DNA of 64,000 nt, from positions 32,538,106 to 32,602,105 of the forward strand of contig OZ020303.1 of NCBI GenBank assembly GCA_963971305.1. Direction: 5' to 3'. The notes beneath the pieces were generated by a model. The model saw only the letters and a program-made list of their open reading frames with translations, was not told where the DNA came from and ran no database searches. Position numbers and translations under genes: made by a program. Shown piece by piece: positions 54,544 through 64,000 of this stretch; the first letter of the stretch is position 1, and each line of letters begins with the position of its first letter. The DNA is from Arcuatula senhousia. Its lineage: Eukaryota > Mollusca > Bivalvia > Mytilida > Mytilidae.

Positions 54544-57500
54544 ATGATCATGGCGTTAAAAGTTAAAGTTTGTATATTCATAGTACTCTGTGTATTCTTT
54601 AAAAGTAAGTTTTTATTATATTTTTAATTTGCTAAATTTCTCTCCTCAGAGTATCAGACTTTTCCTTCCCGTCATCTTATTTTGTTGATGACCCTTAGTT
54701 GTTCGTTAGTTCATGTATTATAGTTCTTTTTTAATAGTAAAACATTTTTTTTTTCTATCTCTAATGATACCTCTTATATATTGATGTTGGTCAAAATAAA
54801 GCATCATACCTTTCTCAAGATATACGGCGGAAAACTAATCTCCTCTTATTTTTTCCTGCAATACATCGAACTTTTCTTCAGTTCTGACATAAAAATAATG
54901 AAATTGTTTTATCTAATGAAATATTTTTTTTATATGTATTTAAACAAGCTTATAACAAGGAACGATTTTTTGAACAATCTCTTTTTTAAAAAAAGCCTTA
55001 ATTAAAAAGTATACTACCGCAGATAAAAGATCTCGAAAAATGATGAATTCCTAGTCCTTTAGATCTTACTCCGACGTCGCGCACAATGCTCATAACATCG
55101 TTAAAAGCGTCAACCAAGTTTAAAGAAAATTATTCTTTTTTAAAAATTCCCGGAAACATAACAAATAAGAAGCTTACATCAAATAAATTGTAGTTTTTGT
55201 AGAATATTTTTGATAAGTCTTTTCAAAATAATTTTACACAGAAAAACAGGGACATGTTTTTACCTTATTTACATTTTAAAGACATAGAACCTATCATTTT
55301 GGCAATTTTTTAAAAATTAATGAAATTCACACTATTTGAAGAATACATTGTAAAACCTTTGAAGAAATTGTTAAATTTTCAAAAAACCTACCAGAAAGTA
55401 TTCTTTTTGACGGAAAACTGAAGAAAAAAACGCAGTGTCAAAAAAGAGGACAAACTAATTATAGAATGTAAACACTTGCGGGTACCGGTAAAAAGAGAAA
55501 CGAAAAGTAACCAAACGAAATGGAGCGGAACAAAAACGATATCGGTAAAGAAGGAAACGTAAACAGTAAAATAAGCAACCAAAATCTGTAAAGAAAGGAA
55601 ACGAAATCGAGCTAAGCTGGTAAAAAAGAAAACTGAATCGATTTTACCCGACACCAGTCGTTTTTCTTAATTTACCGATTTTCGTCTCGTTCGGTTACAT
55701 TTTGTTTCTTAGTTTAACAGTACCCAGTTTACCAAAAGTAAATATTTATGCTGGACAACACTTAATCAAGGTGAATAATTAAAATAAGATTATTTTATAG
55801 AAAACTGCAAAACATTGAGTTTTTATGTTGGTACAGGTAAGTTTTAGATAGTATATTTCTAATATCTGTACTTTTTATTCAATGTAAAAAATTGCGAAAT
55901 TGATAGGTTCTATGTCTTTAAAGTTGAATTATAAGTGTGAGTGTTTTTTTTTTTTTTTATTTATAAAACACGGCATGCATATAAAAACACAGGTTTTGGT
56001 CTAGAATTTGATTTTTAATTTATCGCGCGAATATATAAATCTGACCCTAGCTATATCAATAAAGCAAGTAATATAGATTTTTTTCATAAAGACACAATAT
56101 ATAAAAAATAAATTGCTAGACCCAAGCGCCTGGTGATAAAAAAACGAATATATAGTGCACAGAAAAAAACAAAAGAAGCGGCCGCAAATTTTATTTCTCT
56201 AAACACTACAAGATCGCGTCTGCAGTTACATTGCCGGGGGTTATATATTTCCGTTTTCTTTATTCTAAATTGAAATGTCAGTTAACTGAGTTACTTTCAA
56301 CAAGAAACTTATTAACTAACGGTTTCTTCAAAATTGGTATTAAAATGTAAATCATTAAAATTGTTACTATAAAAATCGTTAAGTCCAGTCATGAAAAAAG
56401 AAAACAATTCTAGATAATGTCTTCTTAAATAATGAAAGAAAAAAATAATTTTTTGCACAAAATTAATATTTACCAAAACTGCATGATTTTACTTGAACTC
56501 ACCTAAATAGAGGTGTCCTATCGCACTTGCACAACATTTTCGTCACTGAGGACTTAAGGTGTAGTTACCTGCTGATAAAGCGCCTAACAACATCATTTTC
56601 GTATGCAAAAGACACTATATTGATTGTTTAACAGCTGAATTAGGGGTTGGTTGTAGTAGCAAAAGCACCACATATACAGCAACAACACTGTCAAAGGAGG
56701 AAATAATCAACAATCACAATTCTGTCATTTCTTCCTTTGGCATTTCTGTTGACAAAAAGAACGATGACGTTCCATCCTTGTATTGGATTCCAAAATTACA
56801 TAAAACTCCATACAAGCAACGATTTATTGCTGGGTCATCCAAATGTACAACTAAGCCTCTTTCAGTTTTGTTAACATCAATATTGACGGCAATAAAATCA
56901 AGCCTTCAAAAGTATTTCGATTGTTGCTACTCTAGAAATGGCGTCAATCAAATGTGGATTCTCAAAAATTCTAAAGAACTGATGGAAAATATCCATTCTG
57001 AGTCATTTTCATCATGTAATAGCATTAAAACGTTTGATTTCTCTACATTATATACTTCAATTCCACATTCACAATTAAAATCTCGTTTGGCACAGCTGAT
57101 TAAACATAGCTTTATCAAAAAGAACGGAAAACGCAGGTACAAGTATTTGGTAGTCGGTTATAAAAAGACTTACTTTGTCATCCAAGAGTCTAGCAAGAAA
57201 AACAAATATACAGAAGATCAAATAATAGAAATGCTCAACTTTCTAATCGACAACATAATTGTACAGTTTGGTGGACGTGTTTTTCAGCAAACAATAGGTA
57301 TCCCAATGGGCACAAATTGTGCACCATTGCTTGCCGATTTGTTTCTTCATTCATATGAAGCAGACTTTTTACAATCACTTCTAGACAAAAAGGACCGCAA
57401 ACTTGCTTTATCCTTCAATCTCACATTTCGTTATATTGATGATGTCCTTTCACTAAACAATCCTCGATTTGGTGACTATTTACATCTAATATATCCGAAG

Positions 57501-60500
57501 GAACTTGAGATAAAGGACACTACAGATTCTAGGAGGTCTGCTTCATATTTGGATCTATTTCTCGAAATTGACACACAAGGAAGGCTTTGTACAAGGCTTT
57601 ATGACAAACGTGATGACTTCAACTTTCCAATAGTTAACTTTCCCTTTCTGTGTAGCAACATTCCGTCCGCTCGAGTTTACGTATCACAATTGATTCGTTA
57701 TTCCAGAGCATGTGGGGAGTCCAAAGACTTCCTTGATAGAGCTACACGGCTGACAAGCAAATTGTTAACACAGGGGTACGTTGCTCCCAGGTTGTTGTCA
57801 TCACTCAAGAAATATTACGGACGACATCATGTGCTTGTTTACAAATACGGGATTTCTATCTCTCAGATGAGCACAGATGTTGGTTTGACATAGAATTTTG
57901 TAATGTCATCCTTTCCGGATTTGACCAACACTTAATCGATCTTTGGCAACGTGACGGGTGTGCTATAGCAAGCAGGAACTGCTTACTCTTCCGGGGCACC
58001 TGAGTTCACTCTCGTTTCGACTTGAGTTCACGTTGCTGAATGCGGTTTTGTTGTTATGTGTGTGTGTGTTTTATGTTGTTATGTGGTTTGTTTTGTTGTG
58101 ATGAGTTTTTGTCTGCCGGTTTTGTCTTTGTCTTTACGGTTTTATGATACTGATTACCCCTTTGGTACACCTTTGCTTCTTTGAGGTGAGCGAAGAACAT
58201 ATTGATTTCATTTGTTGTGCCTCATCAATTTAACATTCTATTTGAAAGAGCACAACAGAGGTGTTATCCAATCTAAAAAATAAATCATTAATAAATGCAA
58301 CATATGACACCTGAATAACATTAAAATCTGATACAATAATATTCAATTGAAATCTGATACACTCATGACAGTGATATTCAATGACTAATATAATATTTAA
58401 TGATAAGCCAGAAATACATCACAAAACAACGAGATTCTATCCATCTGATCAACTGTTTTAAACGAGCGAGGAAAAATAATCTGAAAAAGCCACTTTGGCC
58501 TTGGTTGCTCTATTCCTTAAGTCACTAACAAGTACATGAGGAAATGACTATTAAGTTTATCATTCTGTCAGTGAAGATCGTTAAAAAAAGGGGGGACTTT
58601 TAAGCTTATCATTCGTGTTTGACCTTTTTCTTATATCTTTTTACAGAATGTTGCAGTATAACAGATTCAACCTGTACAAAAACAATTTGTCCTTATACCA
58701 CTGAATGTAAAAATGAGGAGTGTGTTTGTCAAGAAGGATTCACAAAAGTTAATTGTTCAAGTAAATCGGATGTCTGTTGTAAGTTGTTGATAAGAGGAAG
58801 GAAAGACGCGGTTTTTCACAAAGATCTGATGACGTAATTTTTTGAAACAAAGTTTCAATCATTGTTCTTTTCAATATATGGTACTTAAAAATACTCACAA
58901 TGCAAATAAGCGGTTGTTACTACTGCAAATTCAATTCCTAACCCTTCCTGTACTTAGATGGCGAGTAGGTCCAAAGCAGTGCTAACTTGGTAAGCAGAAG
59001 TTCACTAGATAGAGAAGCTGGAAGCTGACGTCGGGTAAGGCTGCTCTACCCACGGATCGACTTGAATGTGTAACCCAAGTGGTTGCATGGGGTCGCCCTG
59101 TCATCGTGCATGCAGGGTTATGATGTCATAATACGAAAAAACATTACCATGATGACCGCAAACCACAGTGGTGCATCATGTTGGGAAAAACGTAAGGTTA
59201 AAAACACTGCTGAATCTCTCGATAATAGTAGGGCCCATATGATCACCTGTGGTAGGCTAAATTGCCCTATCTTAGCCATCCCTCCTTTTTAGCTTACCTG
59301 GTCAAAGGCCATGCGAGCTTATGCCATCATTATTCGTCTTTCGTCCATTAACAATTTGAAAAATCTTCTCCTCTGAAACCACTTAACCAATTGATTTGTA
59401 ACGTTGACGAATAATATATATATATAACAATATATGACTTATTATCAAAAATTCTTAGACTCTTCAGAATCAAAAGCTCTACAAAGTTTCCATTTTGGTA
59501 CAAGTTATTAGATGAGCCCTTATAGAAAGGTTTGTGGTCCTTTTGCTTGCCTAAACCTTCAGCTCATTTAGCTCTACAAATGTCTCAATTTGGTTGAAGA
59601 CTAACCCCTTTGTGTTTTTTTTTTCGCATTTTGGCCATAGAATGAAATGTGTTGCAGATAGAGAAAAGCCTTAGCTTGCTTAAAACAACAGCTCATTAAA
59701 CTTTACAAAAGGCTCCGTTGGGTCAAGGTTGTCAGACGAAACCCTTATATGGGTATGAGCTAACAGAAGATTCTCGTACAACTAAAAACCAGGTGATAGA
59801 AGAAAATGAGATGTGGAATAAGTGTACGCGACACAACCTACATTATTAACGTATATTTTGAATATCCACAATGGAAAACAGCCAGCAGCCTTCAATGTGA
59901 TCAGCGGTCGCTGCTCGCTGTTTTTCAATTGGCCCCTGGATTGAAAATACAATACATATGATTCAAGCCCAATCCCAAAGTGCAATGAAAGACCCTCTTC
60001 TTGACAAAAAAAAACAATTAACATAAATTCGACTGAATACAAACATAAGCTTTGATAAAGATTCCTGGCTTAGGACAGGCACATTAAAATGTGGCGGGGT
60101 TAAACTAGTTTTTTGGCGCCAACCTTCCCCCTATTGATAATCAAAAACAAAGCACAAACTAACACACAGTAAAAATCAAATCGATAGAAGTTCAATTCAA
60201 CAAGATACTCTAATGAGAACACTCGAAGTCACTGACAGCTAGCTACTCTCGACGGGAAAATTTACATAAAGTGTGTCCCTACTTATCTGTTGTTCGTTTG
60301 TGCTATTACACCGATTTGTCAGAAGAGATAAGTTTAACTCAAGTCCGTTTGTGCATTAGGCCTTTTAAAGAAAATGTCAAGTTATTTTTTGTAACTTGAC
60401 ATGGTCGGTAAGTGTCTCAAACTACTAAATACTACATTTTGTATGGGCTCATAAGTGGAGGAATTGGACAAATTCTTCCAGTTCACTCTTAAAGCTTGCA

Positions 60501-60919
60501 TGCCATCCTAAATGAAAGTGTCGGTTAGACCTCCAGAACTTTCAAATATGCCTTTGTATCAATAATCATGATTTTCATACTTTGAATTTTCTAGGGTGCC
60601 CCGACGGACAGAACTGTACTTATGGTAACTGCTCATGTGCGGATGTTGACGTTTTCTTTTGTGATATCCTACCAAGCTGCGACTCTCATAACATAAGCAT
60701 AGCATGCAAGCACAATGGAAGTTGCGTAGTAAATGGGGACCAACCATACTGCATTTGTCCCCCTAACATGAACATGACAGACTGCACGCCAAACAGATGC
60801 GATGAAAACCCATGTAAATCAGGCCGATGTATTGCCAAGTCTGGAAACGATTACGACTGTCGGTGTGAAGACGGAGGCGTAGGGAAAATGTGTGGAATAA
60901 ACAAAAAATGTATTGATGG
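54544..60919 (+). CDS. secreted EGF-like protein, 5' part (3 exons seen, gene runs off the window)
   Basis: Exon 1: 54544-54604 (in-frame ATGs at 54544 and 54550; the second has the better context). It encodes ALKVKVCIFIVLCVFFK, a clear signal peptide. Exon 2: 58647-58778, after TTTTTACAG and before GTAAGT; cysteine-rich, CCSITDSTC and CKNEECVCQEGFTKVNC, an EGF-like half module. Exon 3: 60595-60919, after TTTTCTAG and before GTAAGT; CPDGQNCTYGNCSC, then EGF modules CKHNGSCV..YCICPPN and CDENPCKSGRCI..CRCEDG. Junction phases agree (1, 1, then 2 at the last donor). Further exons must lie past 64000, or were missed. The protein is extracellular, with a possible adhesion or matrix role; no specific function can be given. 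Introns 1-3 are loaded with retroelements. Confidence 0.72.
55275..55922. mobile_element. MITE with about 36-bp inverted ends (648 bp)
   Basis: TTTAAAGACATAGAACCTAT, extended by CA..TTT.GCAATTTTT, on the left; complement on the right ending ATAGGTTCTATGTCTTTAAA. Inside is a purine-rich stretch (about 55400-55640) with repeated GTAAAGAAGGAAACG-like motifs. Lies in intron 1 of the EGF-like gene. Confidence 0.78.
56565..57893 (+). CDS. reverse transcriptase of a YIDDV retroelement, open frame
   Basis: Open without a stop from 56565 (after an in-frame TAG) to the stop at 57893, 442 residues. Motifs in order: SLYWIPKLHKTPYKQRFIAG, TFDFSTLYTSIPH, VFQQTIGIPMGTNCAPLLAD, LTFRYIDDVLSLNN (catalytic YIDD), SYLDLFLEI, RLYDKRDDFNFPIVNFPF and GYVAPRLLSSLKKYYGRHH. 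The plan (IPKLHK, LYTSIPH, GTNCAP) is like Penelope-like RTs, but the YIDDV box differs from the one at 14541 and no GIY-YIG domain follows, so the family is uncertain. No start codon is obvious; the 5' end is probably truncated. The tail 57894-58130 is shared with 43700-43990 and 50780-51075. Lies in intron 1 of the EGF-like gene, same strand. Confidence 0.8.
   Translation, partial: LPADKAPNNIIFVCKRHYIDCLTAELGVGCSSKSTTYTATTLSKEEIINNHNSVISSFGISVDKKNDDVPSLYWIPKLHKTPYKQRFIAGSSKCTTKPLSVLLTSILTAIKSSLQKYFDCCYSRNGVNQMWILKNSKELMENIHSESFSSCNSIKTFDFSTLYTSIPHSQLKSRLAQLIKHSFIKKNGKRRYKYLVVGYKKTYFVIQESSKKNKYTEDQIIEMLNFLIDNIIVQFGGRVFQQTIGIPMGTNCAPLLADLFLHSYEADFLQSLLDKKDRKLALSFNLTFRYIDDVLSLNNPRFGDYLHLIYPKELEIKDTTDSRRSASYLDLFLEIDTQGRLCTRLYDKRDDFNFPIVNFPFLCSNIPSARVYVSQLIRYSRACGESKDFLDRATRLTSKLLTQGYVAPRLLSSLKKYYGRHHVLVYKYGISISQMSTDVGLT
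58930..59120. other. GC-richer unexplained segment
   Basis: GGCGAGTAGGTCCAAAGCAG through GGGGTCGCCCTGTCATCG stands out from its AT-rich surroundings in intron 2. I could match it to no tRNA, rRNA or snRNA consensus. Probably another dispersed repeat. Confidence 0.3.
59286..59795 (+). repeat. AGCTCACC/GGTGAGC dispersed repeat, diverged copy
   Basis: TTTTTAGCTTACCTGGTCAA at the left and ACCAGGTGA at the right, with CTTCTCCTCTGAAACCACTT, AAAATGA-type and CAGCTCATTTAGCTCTACAA blocks matching 49900-50766. Confidence 0.7.
59805..60010 (+). repeat. dispersed repeat family, copy B
   Basis: GAGATGTGGAATAAGTGTAC, CGCGACACA, GCCAGCAGCCTTCAA and GCTGCTCGCTGTT, as at 48310-48510. Continues into a trace of the GGTTAAAC repeat at about 60090. 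Confidence 0.75.
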
Positions 60920-60957
60920 GTAAGTATGTTCATAGATCTGTATAATTAAATGAATTT

Positions 60958-62128
60958 GCGATTATAAAAAGACTTATTTTGTCACCCATGAGTCTAGGAA
61001 GACAAACAGATTAATAAAACATCAAATAAAAGAAATGCTCAACTTTCTTATCGACAACATATTTGTACAGTTGTGGACTTGACTACAATGACCACAAATT
61101 GTATTCCATTGCTTGCCGAGTGTTTCTTCATTTTTATGAAGTGGACTTCTTGCAATCACTTCTAGTCAAAAAAGATCGCAGAATTGCTTTAATATCCTTT
61201 AATCTCACAATTCGTTATATTGATGATGTCCTTTCACTAAACAATCCTCGACTTGGTAATTATCTACATCTCATACATCCCAAAAGAGCTTGACACAAAG
61301 GACACTACAGATTCATATTTGGAATTATTTCTCGAAATTATCAAACTAGGAAGGCTTTGTACAAAGCTGTATGACAAACATGATGACTTCAACGTTCCCT
61401 TTCTGTGTAGGAATATTGCGTCCGCTCCAGCATATGGAATTCATGTATCACAATTGATTCGTTATTCCAGAGCTTGTGTGGAGTACTATTAGTATTTCGA
61501 TTCCCTTGATAGAGCAACACGACTGACAAGCAAATTGTTAAGGTGGGACGATACCAAATGGCATATATCCAGATTTTAATGAAAATTGGCAGATGCATAG
61601 TTCTTTGTGATATACATCCATATATGAAATAAAAAATGGGGGTAACGGACCTCGTTTTTTAAATAAATGCATTTGAAAACTGCAATTTTGGAGGGAAATT
61701 AACAAAGGCATATAGGAAAAAAAGAGTTTCAACACCACTTATTTTTACTTTTATGCATAAAAATGGACTAAAGATATCCAAATTTTGACCAAAAACTGAT
61801 ATAATATTCCTTGGAAAATTTGCGATGCATTGATGTCAAATAAAGGATATGTCACAGAGTTCGTTTTTAAGGTATGGACTCGTGAACATTGCTTATACGT
61901 GAAAAATGCAACAGAATCTAACTAAAATTGAATTTGAGTTTCACGACGTTCAGACGGATTTTTCAGTGTACAGGTAAATTTATCGGTAACTTAACGTAAC
62001 GTCCCACCTTAACAGACTGGTACGTTGCTCCCAGGTTGTTGTCATCACTCAAGAAAATTTATGGAAGACATGTGCTTTTAGACAATATTGGGTTTCTATC
62101 TATGAGCGCATATGTTGGTTTGACATAG
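60958..62128 (+). pseudogene. decayed YIDDV reverse transcriptase split by a MITE
   Basis: YKKTYFVTHES, EMLNFLIDNIFVQL, LTIRYIDDVLSLNN, KLYDKHDDFN and SQLIRYSRAC, with frameshifts, then RATRLTSKLL up to the TTAA at 61538. After the insert the frame resumes (YVAPRLLSSLKK..GRHV..SAYVGLT) and stops at 62126-62128. The 3' tail continues to about 62250. It lacks the first third of the domain. In intron 3 of the EGF-like gene. Confidence 0.85.
61542..62008. mobile_element. MITE with TTAA target duplication (467 bp)
   Basis: TTAA at 61538-61541 and 62009-62012. Ends GGTGGGACG(A)TAC and, inverted, GTA(A)CGTCCCACC. Excision with one TTAA restores CAAATTGTTAACAG, as in the undisturbed copy at 57760-57772. 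TTAA is used by piggyBac and Kolobok; GG...CC termini fit Kolobok better. No transposase. Confidence 0.92.
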
Positions 62129-62249
62129 AGTTTTGTAATGTTATCCTTTCCGAATTCAACACTAAATCGATCTTTGGCAACGTGACGGGTGTTCTATAGC
62201 AAGCAGGAACTGCTTACTATTACGGGGGCGTGGGGGTGGTCGGTTGGTG

Positions 62250-63000
62250 AAGAAATTCTTGTTACAGTTTTCTCAGCAGCTACTAATCACAACCACTTGG
62301 AACAGTGTATCTCGTTTACAGCACCAAGGTGGGGTCCTTAAACGTTGGATTTGATTTCAGGTCTGTCGCCTTCCTACTTCCTGTTAAACGAAATCCGACC
62401 ATTTTGTACTTTTGACAGATTTTTTGTTTGTTGTGTGGTTTGTTTGGTTGTGATGATTTTTGTCTACCGGTTTTATCTGTCTTTTCGGGATAATGATGTT
62501 TGATACACCTTTGCTTGTCGCAAATTGGTGAAATCTCACTTGATCTCATGTTAATAAATGAGATTTCGTATAAAATAGACAATTTGAAATGTTCAACTTT
62601 ATATTATTGTAATCATCCCAAACACCATAAAAGATTTTTTTTTTATAATTCTTATTTATAATTACGTCCATTCTGAAATATTTTGAGAATTTATATTGTA
62701 AAAATTATTTTTTATAAGATTTGACACTTTAGAGGAGTATCAAAATATATTTTATAAAAGGATATGGAGTAAATGTACATGAGACCATAACACATGTGTA
62801 AATTCGATCTGCAATTAAATTTTATGAGCTGTATGGCCATTTTGGAATTTTTTTCCTATTTTACATGAAGATTCAAATTTTTACAAATTTTTTGTAAAGT
62901 TTCCACTTTAAATTTCTCAACCAAATTAAATGAAATTTTTACACAGATATTTGTTGATTTTTTGTCTGTTTAATGCAATTTATTCTGATTGACTTTCTTG
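62250..63000. other. mixed repeat remnants, no gene
   Basis: 62325-62400 resembles 54014-54100 (GATTTCAGGTCTGT.GC, CTTCCTGTTAAACG). 62420-62510 resembles the retroelement tail (GTTGTGATGA.TTTTTGTCT.CCGGTTTT). The rest is AT-rich. Confidence 0.45.
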
Positions 63001-63002
63001 AC

Positions 63003-63254
63003 TTATTCCACTTCGTCCATGAGTGGACATAGGGCGACTACAACTCCTTTCCAATCTGCTCTGCCCTTTGCCTTTGTCTTCGTCTCATTCCAGGTCATTC
63101 CGAATTTCTTCAGTTCAGCAATGTTACCCCTACGCCAGGTGTTTTTTCGCCCTACCCTTTTGCGTTGTCCCTGAGGGTTCCAATCTAGAGCATGCCTTGT
63201 AATGTTTGTTTGTGGTTTTCTTAGTGTGTGTCCAATCCATTTCCATTTTCTATT
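63003..63254 (-). pseudogene. C-terminal fragment of an RTE-like retrotransposon
   Basis: On the minus strand: RKWKWIGHTLRKPQTNITRH, ALDWNPQGQRKRVGRKNTWR, RADWKGVVVALCP, then a stop at 63003-63005. This is the typical end of RTE-type endonuclease/RT proteins (WKWIGHTLR..NTWRR). Only the last 83 codons are left, so it is a 5'-truncated remnant. In intron 3 of the EGF-like gene or just beyond. Confidence 0.85.
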
Positions 63255-63414
63255 TCTTATTACTTTTTCTATTTCTATTTCTATTTATTCTGATTAATTC
63301 CATACAAAGACAAAAAAGAAGCTAGAAAAATAAACCACCTAACATTTACAAACCAGTGATATTTTTACACGTATACTGGACAATCAACAAGTTGCAAACC
63401 TATTTAACATACTG

Positions 63415-63640
63415 GTCTATGGTATGTTTCTACAAGCAGGAACCGCTAACTTCTCGGAACATTCCAAATTTCTATGGTTTTGGAAGATGCGAGTTCGCCA
63501 AACTAGTTGACTTTTTGTGTGATCAATTGTTAATATCGTTATATTGTTTTGGGCGTGAACTTGCAAAGTCTTTTTTTCCGTGATTGAACTAAGATTCAAA
63601 TCCCTAGTTTGTTTGTACTTGTCTTTTTGATGTTTTCTGT
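63415..63640 (+). repeat. worn 3' tail of the YIDDV retroelement
   Basis: AAGCAGGAACCGCTAACTTC, then CGGAACATTCC and GTTCGCC, a decayed match to the tail after 57893. Weak but in the right order. Confidence 0.4.
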
Positions 63641-63689
63641 TTTTGTTTAAGAAGGGGATCTATCTGTGACTATTTTGGGACTTTATTTG

Positions 63690-63855
63690 AATTATATGCA
63701 TTTTATCTAGACCGTGGGCGAATTGCATAACGGCGAGCAGCGCCTAATGGCCTTGTTGAAGGCTGCTGGCGGTTTTTCATTGTGGTGTTTCTAAATTATC
63801 GCTTGTTATGTGAGCTATGTCGCGTACACTTATTCCACATTTCATTATTTTCTAT
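63690..63855 (-). repeat. dispersed repeat family, copy C
   Basis: Reverse orientation of the family at 48310 and 59805: AACGGCGAGCAGCGCC, AAGGCTGCTGGC, GTGAGCTATGTCGCGTACAC and TTATTCCACAT. Confidence 0.8.
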
Positions 63856-64000
63856 TGTGTTTCTTCTCTTTCCTCGTTTCACAAAACTTTCCTGATTTCT
63901 CAGATAATGTCATAGAATCAAATAATTAATTGGCTTCAGTCGATCTGTTGATCTCTATTTCCCATTCAGCTACCCTTAAAACATATACGATACTAGTATT

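Overview
The window looks like nuclear DNA of a bivalve mollusc, probably a mussel-like species. It is AT-rich, its genes are split by GT-AG introns, and it is crowded with retroelement debris, tRNA-derived SINEs and small inverted-repeat elements. It also carries several copies of the AGCTCACC...GGTGAGC repeat that I recall from bivalve genomes. The species call is inference; nothing here is prokaryotic.

The most interesting genes are three same-strand paralogues at 4424-6217, 28865-30826 and 45759-47579 (597, 653 and 606 aa). They encode cGAS-like / Mab-21-fold nucleotidyltransferases, the family of cGAS-like receptors (cGLRs) known to be expanded in bivalves. All keep the GS loop and three acidic catalytic positions (D70, D72, D158), a Mab-21-type C-lobe and an extra C-terminal helical region of about 140 residues. 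Each has one coding exon with a splice acceptor a few bases before the ATG. Copies 2 and 3 share a promoter-proximal block and a non-coding first exon. Copy 3 is a mosaic of copies 1 and 2, which points to gene conversion.

Two other host genes can be assembled from exons. One is a minus-strand HNK-1/CHST-type Golgi sulfotransferase (39936-41962, three exons, 343 aa). The other is a plus-strand secreted EGF-like protein (from 54544, three exons seen, running off the right edge). Two further loci are broken: a multi-exon gene with a YqaJ-type nuclease domain (21679-26638, +) and a convergent C2H2 zinc-finger gene (26787-27371, -).

Layout: 0-4.4 kb intergenic with a minisatellite; 4.4-6.2 kb cGLR copy 1; 7.5-8.7 kb inverted-repeat element with a 136-bp tandem core; 9.8-10.9 kb 552-bp duplication around a palindrome; 11.5-14.6 kb two fold-back elements, one inside a dead Penelope-like RT; 16.5-19.3 kb dead non-LTR element; 21.7-27.4 kb YqaJ and zinc-finger pseudogenes; 28.2-30.8 kb cGLR copy 2; 31.7-35.4 kb array of 638-bp repeats; 35.7-39.9 kb TIR element, SINEs and a dead RT; 39.9-42 kb sulfotransferase; 42.6-47.6 kb cGLR copy 3 with a retroelement-filled 5' intron; 47.8-53.9 kb small mobile elements; 54.5-61 kb and beyond the EGF gene, whose introns hold two copies of a YIDDV-type reverse transcriptase, one of them split by a TTAA-flanked MITE.
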